A stretch of DNA of 64,000 nucleotides, taken from Solen grandis (Eukaryota; Mollusca; Bivalvia; Adapedonta; Solenidae). This document shows positions 1 through 11,279 of this stretch, piece by piece. The notes under the pieces were generated by a model, which saw nothing but the letters and a program-made list of their open reading frames with translations, had not been told where the DNA came from and ran no database searches. Position 1 is the stretch's first letter. Every line of letters begins with the position of its first letter. Position numbers and translations under genes: made by a program. Location of the stretch: assembly GCA_021229015.1 (NCBI GenBank), contig CM037789.1, positions 36,770,469 through 36,834,468 of the forward strand, written 5' to 3'.

Positions 1-1920
1 ACATCGGGCCTTTAAAAGCGTTTCGCGGGCTACAAAAAAAACCGGATGTTACGTTTTTTTTTAAATTAAAGGGTCTGTCGGGGCGAACAATCAATTTCCA
101 AAAAACTATGTGTTTCCTATTTTTTAGCTTCTTTCTTTTTTTAAAACCCTTTAAAAGGGGCGTGTCTTAAAATTTCGGGGCCAAAACATTCGCGGGGGGA
201 AAAAAATTTTAAAAAATATTAAAAAAAAAACAGAGACTAAAGAAATCTTTTTTGCAATTTTCCCTTTTTTTTTTTTTTGACTAATTTTTCAAAGCCCAAA
301 GGGGAATTTTGAAAAAATTTTTTTAACCCAAAAAAAAAACCCCGATTTTTTACGCTTCTTTCTGGTGTTTTTACAGGGAAATCAGGGTGAAAAAAAAAGG
401 CCAACAGCCCAAAAAACATCATCCCCTTAGTGATTGGAAAAAAAAATTTTGAACGTTGTAAAAAGGGGGGGGAATCCCCAAAAAAATTTTATAGATTGAA
501 AAAAGGGGGAAAAAAAAGGGGAAAAAAAAAAATTTTTAAAAAATTTTACAGCGTTGCAAAAACTCCGTTCAAAGATATTGGCCACTATTTGAAAATAGAA
601 TGTGAATGCGCAAAGAGGGAAAGAAATATTAGATGGTAAATAAGATGATGAGAGATGATGAAAAAGATGGGGTTTGGGGGTGATGATGTGTTTGGGTTTT
701 TGGGGTTTAAATTTTTTTTTTTTTGGGAAAATTCATTTGAGACTGAAATTTGGGGAAAACAAGGAAAATTTTTTTCGAGACATCGATTAGCAATGGCCGA
801 GATGTTGGATTGAAAAGATAGAATGAAATTAAAGAAAACCTTTTAATTTTTTCATTTTTTTTTTTTAAAAATTTTCTTTATTGGGGTTGCGGTATCGGGG
901 GTTTTTAGGGGTTTTTCCCCCCGGGGGTTCGGGGGCTTCCCCACCCGTAATTTGGGGGAGTCGTTTATGACTAAAATTTCTGCCCCAAAACACGGTAAAC
1001 TCAAAAAGTAAAATCAAAAAAAAAAAATTGTTTAGGTAAAAAGGGGGGTAACAGAGACATCATTGTTACCTAAAAAAATTATCTCCCCTTTACATTAATA
1101 TTTGAAATCAGTAACAAATTTTTTAGTATTTGAATTCGTTTTCATAAATGCTCGTTTTACTTCCCCTCTTTTTAAACTTTGATTTCAAATTTTTTCAACT
1201 AGCGTTTTTTTAAAAAAGAAAGTTTAATTTTTCAAAATTAAAAAAATGCTGAGATCTAATCAAAGGGTTTGTTTTTTTTTCTTTAAAATAATTTTAAAAA
1301 CCCCCTTTTTTTTTTTAAAAGGAAACGAAAAAGGGGAAAAAATTTGCAAACAATTAAAACGAAGGGGAAAAAAAACAAAATTTTTAAAGGGGGATCACTT
1401 TTTTTTATGTCGGGTAACCCACTGCTGTGATAAAGGCTCTCCATCGAAAGGAGAGTAAGGGAAAAAGAATCGACCGTGGGGATCCCCCCCCTTTTATTTA
1501 ATATTTTATATAAAAATTTTTTTTTTGTGGTGTTTACAAAATTTTATAACTAACATATTCAATTTTGCATTAAAATAAACATGTGCTTTTTCAAAGTTGT
1601 TTTGAGGAAAGAAATTTTTTTATTAAAAATATGTATTAAAATGTTTTTTGTCTTAAAAACAAAAAAATTTTTTTAAACCCGAAAAATGTGTGTTCTAAAA
1701 AAGGGGGGAAAAAAATTTTAAAGATTTTTTCTTCTAAAATTTATTTGCGTCGCGTTTTTTTTTTGAAATTTTTAATGAAAAAATTCTTTCTTTAAAAAAC
1801 CCCCCGGGTTTTTTGTTTTTGATTTAACTTTATTTTAAATTTTTTTCCCGGGTTGGGAAACAGGGTTTTTCAAGTCCCCCAATTTTGGGGGAAAAAGTCC
1901 AAAGGGAGAAAAATATGCAG
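1..1920. other. AT-rich non-coding stretch of poor base quality
   Basis: No gene is recognisable. The sequence is dominated by runs of A, T, G and C (for example GGGGAAAA and CCCCAAAA patterns) that look like consensus errors, not biology. Short open frames here are lysine/phenylalanine-rich products of homopolymers. Positions 890-1010 hold a dispersed repeat listed separately. Around 1040-1090 there is a short phrase ending in ATTATCTCCCC, a kind of AT-rich tag I associate with molluscan intergenic DNA; that association is from memory and weak. Confidence 0.6.
890..1010. repeat. dispersed repeat, copy 1
   Basis: This stretch shares an ordered set of blocks with 38870-38985: GGGGGCTTCCCC, then TAATTTG, then a G-rich block leading into TTATGACT, then GTAAACTCAAA. 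The blocks occur in the same order and strand at similar spacing, so the two loci are copies of one interspersed element. No coding capacity, terminal repeats or tail could be recognised, so the class is unknown. Confidence 0.5.
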
Positions 1921-1991
1921 CCTGACCGGGGCTCGAACCCGGGGCCCTTTTACTTAATGGGGAATGTGAGGACCCTTGAGCTACCCGGCCC
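1921..1991 (-). pseudogene. tRNA-like sequence (SINE head or tRNA pseudogene)
   Basis: On the minus strand there is a box A-like TAGCTCAAGGGT followed about 30 bases later by a near-consensus box B, GGGTTCGAGCCCC. These are the two internal RNA polymerase III promoter elements of tRNA genes. The D and anticodon arms do not fold well and no clear anticodon can be assigned, so a functional tRNA is unlikely. A tRNA-derived SINE head is equally possible. Surrounding base quality is poor. Confidence 0.5.
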
Positions 1992-4900
1992 CTAAACTTC
2001 CCCTATTTTGGTTACGGACGTGACATTTTCCCCCTCCCCTTTAAATTGTCCCGAATTTTAGGGGTTACAGGGGAAATATAACCCCGCAGGTTCTTAAACA
2101 ACCTACACCGGCCCATTCCCCGGGTTTGGGGGGCCCTTTGTAAAGGGGGCGGAAACAAAACTCTTGGGTTTCCCCCTTTTTTTTCGTATTAAAAAAAATT
2201 TATACGAAATTGTTTAAAAGGGGGGGGAAAAAAAAAATTTTAAAACAAAAATAAAAACAAATAAATTTGGGGGCAGGGAATTCAAAAAAGAGACGGGTTG
2301 AAAAAAAAATACACTCAAAAAAAAATAGTATCTCAGGTTTTAAAAATTTTTCCTTCCCGCATAACTAATTAAAAGAACGCACTTCGCCCTTTTCTGGGGA
2401 AAAAAAATAAAGTGGAAAACGTTGTCCCGGGGGTTTGGGGAAAGTTATACCCAAGTGACAAAAAAGAAGGGGAAAATTTTTTTTTTATAGGTCAGGGGGG
2501 AAAAAAATTAAAAAACTACTAACAATCACCAAAACCATGCACGTGTACAAAAAAAAATTTACATAAAAAAGTTACGTGACGGGCTTTGGTTTCCCTGAAA
2601 GTTTACAGCCCGATACAAATTTCCCCAAAAAAAAAAGAACAATACAATAACAAAGAACAACTAGCAAAATTTAAAAAACCTTTTTCAAAAATATGATCCC
2701 TATCGACGGTTTTTTTGGGGTTGGGCCCAAATTTGTGCCCGGGGAAAGGGGGCCCCCCTAACCGGTCAAGTTTTTATAATTTTAAAACCCCGTGGCCCAA
2801 GCGGGGTGAATTTTTCCCCCAACATTTAAAACCGGGCTTTAATTTGCCTTTGTAAAGGCCCCCCCCGCCCCACAAAAGGGTTTTTTTGATTGAAAAGTGT
2901 ATGATGAGTTAAAAAAACATAGAATTTTTTTTTTGACAAGAAAACAAACTATTCTTACAAAGTAAAAACAAAAAAAAACCAAGTAGGTTTTAGAACATTT
3001 AAAAACTTTTGAGAAACCAAGGATTAAGGGCCCCCTTAAAAAATGCAGATTTTTTGCCTGTATAAAGCAGAAAATATTACGAAAAAAAGGGGTTTGCAGA
3101 GAGCTCCGTGCACCAAAACAGAGCAAATTTTGGGAGTTACTATACAAGAAATTTTAAAATATAGGGCAATTACGGTATCCTTTGAAAATTTACATAAATT
3201 TAAAAAAAATATCGATGTTTTATTAAAAGAACCAAAAAATAACCCCTTTAAGCGTAGAAAACCCGAGTTGTGACCAGTTATCTCATAAACTGTCGTCCGG
3301 TTTCGGATCCATCGTGTAATTGAATGGAAAACCGCTTACAAGCAATTACCTAGTTCCGTCAATTAATTTTTTCAACTCCCTTTTTTAAAAAAACCAGTGT
3401 CTTTTTAGGGCCTCTGTTATCCCCCATTTTGTTTTGGGGGGGAAAATCCGTTCGAACGCAGAGAGCCCCATGTGTTATGCCTTAATTTGTTATCAAGAAA
3501 AATAAGTATTAAATTAATATAATTGTGTTTTATACATGCTTTTTTTTCTGGGTTTAAAATAGTTTTGGGCTGTCTCAAACGGTGCTGATAAGTCATTCGG
3601 ATCATCTTGTAGATTTTTTCCGAGTTATGCCGGGAATTGCCGAGTGGATACGTTTCCCAGCGATGTGCTTTAAAGACTACCTGGACTTTGTTTATACTAA
3701 GTTAAAAAACGGGCATGCTTAGCTAAGACAAGTATAGAAAATCGAGAACACAGCGCTATAACGAGTAAACTTATAGTGTTCTCCAAATGAAACATGGCAG
3801 TTTATTCTGTTACGTAATACGGTTTTGTTGTTTCATGTTTTAAAAACCCATGTTCACTGACGACTTTAGAAACCCTGGCAATTATGAAGAGACTAAGCAC
3901 GTAGTGCCAATGCGATTCACCTTTATGTAAAGGAACCAAATTTCTAATTTATTTACTAATTATCAAGTTTAAAATAACCTTTCTTTAAAAATAAAATTAA
4001 AATTTTAAAATTTTTGACTTTTCTATTTGAAATTTCTACTTTTTTACTCATCGTTTCTGAGTCATTTAAGGAAAAATTATTTAAGTTTGTCTGCATTATT
4101 TTAGACGCAATTTTTTTAAATTTTTTTGTATGCTAAGTACGTCTGAGAGCTACCCCCGATAAATCTTTCAAAATGGAAAGTGTTGGCTGCATTGCTTGGG
4201 CTTAGGGTATAAAGGAAACATAGTGGACCTGGCCTGCTTTCAACGAACCATCGCTGTTTAAGATTTTCCTTAACTATAGATCACAAGAAAATTTACGACC
4301 GACCGTTTCTATGGAAACAACCGGGAATGACAGGTGTGTACACATTGTTTCATTTGTGATTAAAAAATAAAATTAAGTAACATTTCAAATATTTAAGTTA
4401 AGAGAATAATCCTCATCTGTATGCCGTTGGGTCGACTCTATATATTATTAGAGTCCCTGTTTGATGTGGCAGATCGGCCCGGGGCCGTCAATTAGATATG
4501 TCCGATACGGCCTATTTATAATGTTTGTGTTTTTTACCCCTTCACATTATATGTATTTATGTATTTATGAAACTTCGATTTTATTGATTTTTTGAGTTGA
4601 CGCTATCGTCGCTATGGAATTAAATCTTAATATTTTAAAATTTACAAAAACATTTCCAAAACCTTTTTTTCTGAGCCTTAAGAATCGAGTTTTTGCAAGG
4701 TCCGTAAAACCAAGTTTTAAAACCCGTGGCCAAGCAGTTTAGGGGAAGTTATCAGATACCCATTCAACTGGTGTTATCGATAGAAAAAAGACATACGTAA
4801 TTTTGAATCTTGTTTTTTTTTTACACCAATTAATATAAGGAATTGATACATAAAGTGTTGCTGTTGTTGTTGTTGTTGTTTTCAAATATCTACACAGTTT

Positions 4901-6220
4901 TATTTTACAATAATAATGGTGTTTTTTTTTTTATTATTTAATCGGCTCCATGGTCAAATTTAAAATTTATTCCGTTCTGACGCCGCGGCCTCAACATGGA
5001 GAATAATCAGTCAGAAAGACGAGCTGATTAATCGACTTTTTTTCGGACTGATTCCACTACTACGTACCGGTATATCACAATTGGCGCTCTTCAGGACTAA
5101 TCGTCCAAATGTTAGGTGTGGTATCATGTCATTTGTCTACGTCTTGAAAACCAATGTGAGGGCAGCGTTTTGTCTCATTCTGACAAAATCGCCAAATGAC
5201 AGAATCAAAGCGCACAATTGCGCTGAGAGACGGCGACGGGATATATTAACATTATAAACCCAGGGTTTTTGAAGTTATTGAAGCAGTCACATGACGACAA
5301 AAACTCCACCCGCTGTTGCTACAGAATTTTCTGTTTGTAACATAATAATCCGGAGTAAAGGTCATGAACCTTTCATTCATAAAGTGCTAGCGAATTCTAT
5401 CTGTTGTTTTGTATATGTAGAAATTGACCAGGTATTTGATTATTTAAGATACTAGAATGTTTGCCTATCTATTTCAAAGTTAAGAAATGCCCTGGGAGGA
5501 ACCTAACTCGCCATCATGCAAAATATTGTGTGGACTACTTTAGGTTCAATTAATACATACGGAGCACTATTTTCATATACGTAAGATGGGTTTGTTCTGG
5601 TTAAGAAAATGTCACGGATATTTTTTTTCACGCTTAAAAATTGATGCTTCCAATGCAAAATAATGGCAAAAAAAACATGTTAACAAACAATAACACACTA
5701 AAAGCGGTTACGGTTATAATTTAAACGTCTGTTTAACATATTCCCTCGTATTCGTTAGTGCAGAATCGCATTGCATGGATCCGCACTAAGCGCGGAGAGG
5801 TACAGTTAAAATTGTTGTGGAAAATATGCAAATTAGCAAGGCCTGATTTCGTTCTTCAGCATAAGACGGCTAATCGCCGTCTAAAAACCGTCACCCGAAC
5901 ATTGGATACAAACAAACAATTTGATCTATCATTTTTTTTTCTGTAGTTTTGAACTTAACCAACATCCAACATATGTATACAAGCATGTTCAAAAACAAAA
6001 CAAGAGTTATCCATCTTGTCACAGCAACTTTGTCCTAATCAAATTTCTTACTTTATACTAAACAAAACTAAATTCAATGAATGTTCAATTCTATTCATTG
6101 TCCAGTGAATGAAACAGGATGTAAATTTTAAGCGGAATAATAATTGATAATTTACCATAAGGATCAAATATCACTATAAGTAGGTAGGTTCACGTTGCTG
6201 ATCAGATCAAACGATCGGGG
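1992..6220. other. intergenic sequence, no gene seen
   Basis: From about 3200 the sequence becomes cleaner and looks like unique AT-rich intergenic DNA. I see no ORF with codon structure, no transposon protein motif and no RNA gene. A short (GTT)n microsatellite lies at 4858-4881. The 62-codon open frame at 5758-5946 shows no recognisable domain and is treated as chance. Confidence 0.5.
4858..4881 (+). repeat. (GTT)n microsatellite
   Basis: About seven consecutive GTT triplets with one CTG variant at the left edge. Confidence 0.85.
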
Positions 6221-6221
6221 A

Positions 6222-7640
6222 CTGGTCTGACTCGCTTGACAGGAGCGTTCGGCTGGTCTGTCTTGTTCGGCAGGAGCGTACGGTGGTCTATCTAGTTCGG
6301 CAGGAGCGTTCGGTTGGTTTTTTTTACTCGACAGGAGCGTTCGACTGGTCTATCTAGTTCAGCAGGAGCGTTCGGTTGTCTTTTTTACTCGACAGGAGCG
6401 TTCGGCTGGTCTATCTAGTTCGACAGGAGCTTTCGGTTGATCTATCTAGTTCGACAGGAGCTTTCGGCTGGTCTATCTAGTTCGAAGGAGCGTTCGGCAT
6501 GTAATCTAGTTCAGCAGGAACGTTCGTCTGGTCTATCTAGTTCGGCAGGAGCTTTCGGGGTGGTCTATCTAGTTCGGCAGGAGCGTTCGGTTGGTCTTTT
6601 TTACTCGACAGTAGCGTTCGGTGGTCTATCTAGTTCGGCAGGAGCTTTCGGTTGGTCTATCTAGTTCGACAGGAGCTTTCGGCTGGTCTATCTAGTTCGA
6701 CAGGAGCTTTCGGCTGGTCTATCTTTAGTTCGACAGGAGCGTTCGGTTGGTCTTTTTTAGTCGACAGGGAGCGTTCGGCTGGTCGATCTAGTTCGGCAGG
6801 AGCTTTCGGTTGGTCTATCTAGTTCGGCAGGAGCTTTCGGTTTGTCTATGTAAATTCGACAGGAGCTTTCGGCTGTTTATCTTGTTCGACAGGAGCGTTC
6901 GGCTGGTCTATCTACTTCGACAGGAGAGTTCGGCTGGTCTATCTAGTTCGGCAGGAGCTTTCGTCTGGTCTATCTAGTTCGGCAGGAGCTTTCGTTGGTC
7001 TATCTAGTTCGGCAGGAGCTTTCGGCTGGTCTATTTTGCTAGGAAAAAGCTTTCGGCTGGTCTATTTTGCTAGGAAAAAGCTTTCGGCTGGTCTATCTAG
7101 TTCGGGCAGGAGCATTCGATGGTCTATTTTGCTCGGCAGAAGCTTTCTTCTGGTCTATTTTGCTCGACAGGAGCGTTGGGGCTGGTCTATCTAGTTCGAC
7201 ATAGCTTACGGCTGATCTTTTTTGCTCGGCAGAAGCTTTCGGCTGGTCTATTTTGCTCGACAGGAGCGTTCGGTGGTCTGTCTAGTTCAGCAGGAGCGTT
7301 CGGCTGGTCTATCTTGTTCGACAGGAGCGTTCGGCTATTCTATCTAGTTCGGCAGGAGATTTCGATTGGTCTATTCTGCTTGACATGAACTTTCGGCTGG
7401 TCTTCTTTGTTCGACAGGAGCTTTCAGCTGGGTGTATCTTGCTCGGCAGGAGCTTTTGGCTGGTCTATCTTGCTCGACAGGAGTTTTCGGCTTGTCTATC
7501 TTGCTCGGCAGGAGCTTTCGGCTGGTTTTATCTTGCTCGACAGAAGGCTTTCGGATGGTCTATCTTGCTTGACAGGAGCGTTCGACTGGTCTATCTTGCT
7601 CGAAATAGCTCTTGCTCGAAATAGCTCCAGCTTTCTGCTA
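6222..7640 (+). repeat. 31-bp minisatellite array
   Basis: Roughly 45 head-to-tail copies of a 31-bp unit, recognisable by CAGGAGC(T/G)TTCGGCTGGTC followed by TATCTAGTTCG or a variant. Variants are regionally sorted. The linker is mostly TCTAGTTCG before about 7000 and mostly TTTTGCTCG or CTTGCTCG after about 7020. Both CGACAGG and CGGCAGG forms alternate throughout. The unit length is not a multiple of three and contains few stops, so all frames appear open with a 31-residue periodicity. This is a by-product of the repeat and not evidence of a protein. Confidence 0.9.
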
Positions 7641-7728
7641 GAATATTTTTGACAGGATCAAAATAAAACCAGAATATTTTGTGTAAATCTACGGTGGCAT
7701 AAAGGGGACACGGAAGATATTTTTTATA
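7641..7728. other. short spacer between two arrays
   Basis: Unique sequence separating the 31-bp array from the palindrome array; nothing else seen. Confidence 0.5.
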
Positions 7729-7935
7729 TTACGTGCGCACGTAATAGCTTTTACGTGCGACGTAGTAGTTATTACGTGCGCACGTAGTAGCTATTACGTT
7801 CGAACGTAGAAGCTATTACGTGCGCACGTAGTAGCTTTAACGTGCGCACATAGTAGCTATTACGTGCGCACGTAGTAGCTAATACGTGCGCACGTAATAG
7901 TTATCACGTTCGCACGCAGTAGTTATCGCGTCCCA
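7729..7935 (+). repeat. 22-bp palindromic tandem array
   Basis: About ten units of ~22 bp, each centred on a perfect or near-perfect 14-bp dyad, TACGTGCGCACGTA, separated by a short AGTAGCTAT-type linker. Dyads start near 7730, 7752, 7773, 7795, 7817, 7839, 7860, 7882 and 7904. The unit at 7795-7808 reads TACGTTCGAACGTA: both arms differ from the majority form but the palindrome is preserved. Each dyad holds three CpG dinucleotides and overlapping ACGTG/CACGT cores. The array can form hairpins or cruciforms on either strand. Function is unknown. Confidence 0.9.
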
Positions 7936-8262
7936 CCACTTGGTTTTAATTCATTACCATCAATCACATTCTTGCATGGGGAGATATATCCCAAAGCAAA
8001 TACCTGCGGCATGCTTTTGCTTTTGCTAGTTTTAAAAGAATATGAACAGTTCAAATCCCATATGGTGTTTGGGATTTCAAATTCACCAGGATTTGGATAA
8101 GCATGGATATTTTATCAAGATGAAAAATAATTTAACACAATATTTCTGAAACAAATGTCTGGATATCAAAGTGAAACATCACCTGAGTTTGAATCACTCA
8201 AACACACTTTATTTTTTTTCACTCTATGATCTTAATTTTTTAACAAATCTAGATTTAACTTC
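7936..8262. other. unique sequence up to scaffold gap
   Basis: No repeat or gene recognised; ends at the N gap. Confidence 0.4.
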
Positions 8263-8362
8263 NNNNNNNNNNNNNNNNNNNNNNNNNNNNNNNNNNNNNN
8301 NNNNNNNNNNNNNNNNNNNNNNNNNNNNNNNNNNNNNNNNNNNNNNNNNNNNNNNNNNNNNN
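8263..8362. other. assembly gap (100 N)
   Basis: Exactly 100 Ns, the conventional size for a gap of unknown length. It sits at the left edge of the complex satellite, consistent with assembly failing at the repeat boundary. Confidence 0.99.
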
Positions 8363-8803
8363 TTCAAATGCGGTTTTTTGCATTCTGTTCCTTGTTGATA
8401 GCCAAATAAAATATGATAGGTTTCGAGGGTACGTGTCGCTGAAAGTATTTGAGCTACATAAGGTTGAAAGTTCGAACCTCGCAAAAAACTGTGCAAATGA
8501 GGGTAGGTCTACTAAAAACCTATCCATTTTTGTTAGAGATCAGATAGATGAATTCTAATTGCTGCAAATGATTTGCAAGACATATACGCACAAAATATAT
8601 GGGGTGGCGAATTTAAGAAATGTATGGTTTGTCCTCTGGAAACGGTCAAACTTCACTAAATTTTAGAAAAAGTTAAAGGTTCAAAAACATGTTTTTTATC
8701 GCTTTTGCTTTATTTTTTGTTAATTCTTCATGATATTTTCACAAGTTATGTATTGTTATGTCTGAAAGGGGATCACAATTAAAAAGTTAAAAAATAAATG
8801 AAA

Positions 8804-8815
8804 AGGTCAAGGTCA
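8804..8815 (+). promoter_or_regulatory. nuclear-receptor-like half-site pair in satellite unit
   Basis: AGGTCAAGGTCA is two AGGTCA half-sites in direct repeat without spacer and also contains TCAAGGTCA, the known extended ERR/SF-1-type monomer site. The identical 12-mer recurs in other satellite units at 11375-11386 and 14851-14862, with degraded versions near 12037, 20728 and 23482. The match is sequence only; binding is not shown. Confidence 0.3.
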
Positions 8816-9142
8816 TATTACGATTATTGTGTTTTTATTCGGCCCCAAATAGCTCCAAAACTAAAAATATTTCTTTGAGAGTATATGAACAAAAGTTTTA
8901 GTTATTCAAGAGCTCTTTCTAGTGATGTTTAGTTTTTGAAGATCGGACTTGATTTGGTCATTTTACGGCAGTCCAAAGTTTGATCCTTTTTTGGAATAAT
9001 TGTAAATCAGTTTTTATGCTTCAAATTGTGATATATAAGAAATAGAATGTTCGACTAGTGCGACTTGCGTACTTGATTGAACTATTTGCTGCATTGCTAG
9101 GTACCTAATGGTAAAATTTTAATCAATTTTGTTTCTCATTTT

Positions 9143-9158
9143 GCCGCTAGGGGGCGCT
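9143..9158 (+). promoter_or_regulatory. CTCF-like motif in satellite unit
   Basis: GCCGCTAGGGGGCGCT matches the bilaterian CTCF core consensus, CC(A/G)C(C/T)AGGGGGCGC, at every core position. It is one of three intact copies in the array. Whether a CTCF protein binds is inference. Confidence 0.4.
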
Positions 9159-9799
9159 TAGCTTAAAAACACTCTTCTACTTATAACTCAAAAAGTTGAA
9201 GTCTGGTTCAAATGTGGTTTGTTGCATTATATTCCTTGTTGAAAGCCTAATTAAAAATGATAGCTTCTAGGAAAGGAAATTTTAAATTTTTGCTTTCTTT
9301 AGGTATAAATGGCTGAAACTTTTTGAGTTAGTAAGGGAAAGGGTTTGGGAAAAGTTGAACCTGGGAAAAAAAACTGTGCAAATGAGGTAGGTCTACGAAA
9401 AACCTCCCCATTTTGGGTTGGGACATCAGATAGAAGAATTCTGTTTGCTGAAAAGGATTTGCAAGACATATACCCCAAAAATTTTTTGGGGGGAAAAAAT
9501 TTTCCCAAATTTTTGGTTTTTTTTTTTAAAAGCTGGGGGGGCACTTAGCTTGAAATCACTTTTTTTAACTAAAAAAATTTGGAAGTGGGTTTTTATGCAA
9601 TTTTTTTGATTCTGTTCTTGGTGACATTTTTTAAAAAAGAACACAAATTAATGCAATAATTTTTATAAATGATAGTAATTAAATGCAACTTTTTTTAAAT
9701 TTTGTTTTTGCGTGGCTAATACCTTGTCGCTTTTTAAATTTTAAAAACTTTTTTTTGTGGGTTTGAATTCTTTTTTTATCAGTACAATTGTCGTAGTCC

Positions 9800-10620
9800 C
9801 CATCAAAAGAAACACACTTTAAAATTATGCAGTCCCCGAAGTCGTAAAAGGGTTTTCAAGTTTGCGAAAAAAAAAAACAAAAAAATACTTAAGAGTTTTT
9901 CCCTTTTTGGTAAAAGTTGCTTAAACATTGCAAAAAAAAATTTTTTGAAAGATACTGTTAAAAGTTTTAAAAAAAAAAACCCCATTGAACGAAAAAATTG
10001 TTATTCAAAACTTGCGACTGTGATTGGGGGGAAAATTGTTTTCGTGAAAATATGATATCGCAACTACAAAAATGAAGGAAATATTCAAAAAATTTTTTTG
10101 GGAAAAAAAATTTTTTTTAAAAATTTTGTGAAAAAAATGTTTGAAAGTCTTTTTTAAATAGAAAAAAAAACAAGCCTTTGAACAAAAAAATGTTTTTCAA
10201 AACTGCGACTGGATTGAAGGAAATTTTGCTTTTTTTTAAAAAAATGTTTGATATCCCCCCCCAAAAAAATGACAAAAAATACTCAAAACATTCTTTTGGG
10301 AAAAGTTGTTTAAAAACTTGCGACGAAAGTTTGAAAGTCGCAAAAAACAGTTTCAACAATTTTTGAACAAAAAAAAATGTTTTTGAATTTTGAATTATGA
10401 ATGGGGGGAAATTGTTTTGTAAAAAACCTTTGGTTTATGCGACTATATAATGGGGGGGTAATATAAAAAATTATTCTTTTGGGAAAAAAAGGGCTGCTAA
10501 AACATTGCGACAAAAATTTTTAAAAAAACGCTTTTAACTTTATTAAAAAAGCCAAAAAAGGGGGAAATATGTTTTTCGAATAGGGCGATGTTAATGAGGA
10601 AAATTTTTTTTCCCGAAAAA
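9800..10620 (+). repeat. ~190-bp sub-repeat cluster A
   Basis: About four diverged copies of a ~190-bp unit inside the satellite. Each carries GAACGAAAAAAT...TTCAAAAC...GCGACT, then a GGAAATT segment, then TTTTGGGAAAAAGTTG..., ACATTGCGAC and GTTTGAAAGTCGC. Unit anchors lie near 9985, 10178, 10365 and 10560. Confidence 0.6.
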
Positions 10621-11279
10621 GATGATTGTTTAGCGATTTAGTTTTTTTTTTTTAAAGGTTTTCGATCGTTTAAAAAAACCTTTTGGGTTCTTTTCGTTTT
10701 ATTTTTTTTTTTTTATTATTTTTTTTAAAAACCCCCTTTTTTTGGGGAAAGGCAATCACCATGATAAAAAAAAAAGCCCAATTTTTTTTTTTTTCCCCCT
10801 TTTTTTGGCCCATGTTTAAAAATTTTGTTTAAAAACGTTGGGAAAATTTTCATTTTTGTTTTTTTTTTTGCCGTAGGGGGCGTTTTGTAAAAGTTCCCAA
10901 AGGTTTAATAACTCTGTTATTTGGGGCCCGTTTAAAAAGGGGGTTTTTTTGCATTGTGTTCCTTGTAAAAATTATAAAATTGATAGTTAAAAAAAATTTT
11001 TCTATATAAAAAAATTTCTGCAAAAGGAGGGGTTAAAAGTTCGAATTCGAAAAAAAGGTGGGAAAAGGGGTAGGTTACGAAAAAAGTCCCCATTTTTTAA
11101 AGTTTAGACAGGGGAATTTTGTTTGTTGATTTTTTTGAAAAACTATACGCAAAAAATATATGGTGTGGAAATTTTTTAGAAATGCAGATTTGTCCCAGTT
11201 TTGCGGTCAAACAAAAACCAATTTTTTTCGAAAATTTAACATTTTTAAAACATGTTTTTTAAAGGGTTTTTTGCAGTTG

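Noticed and set aside
6437..7652. Overlapping 75-89-codon frames with repeated VRQELSAG or SSAGAFGW peptides
   Set aside because: They are frame readings of the 31-bp minisatellite in several phases, with no start context or non-repeat part.
8171..8527. Frames crossing the first N gap
   Set aside because: Their length comes from undefined codons in the 100-base gap.
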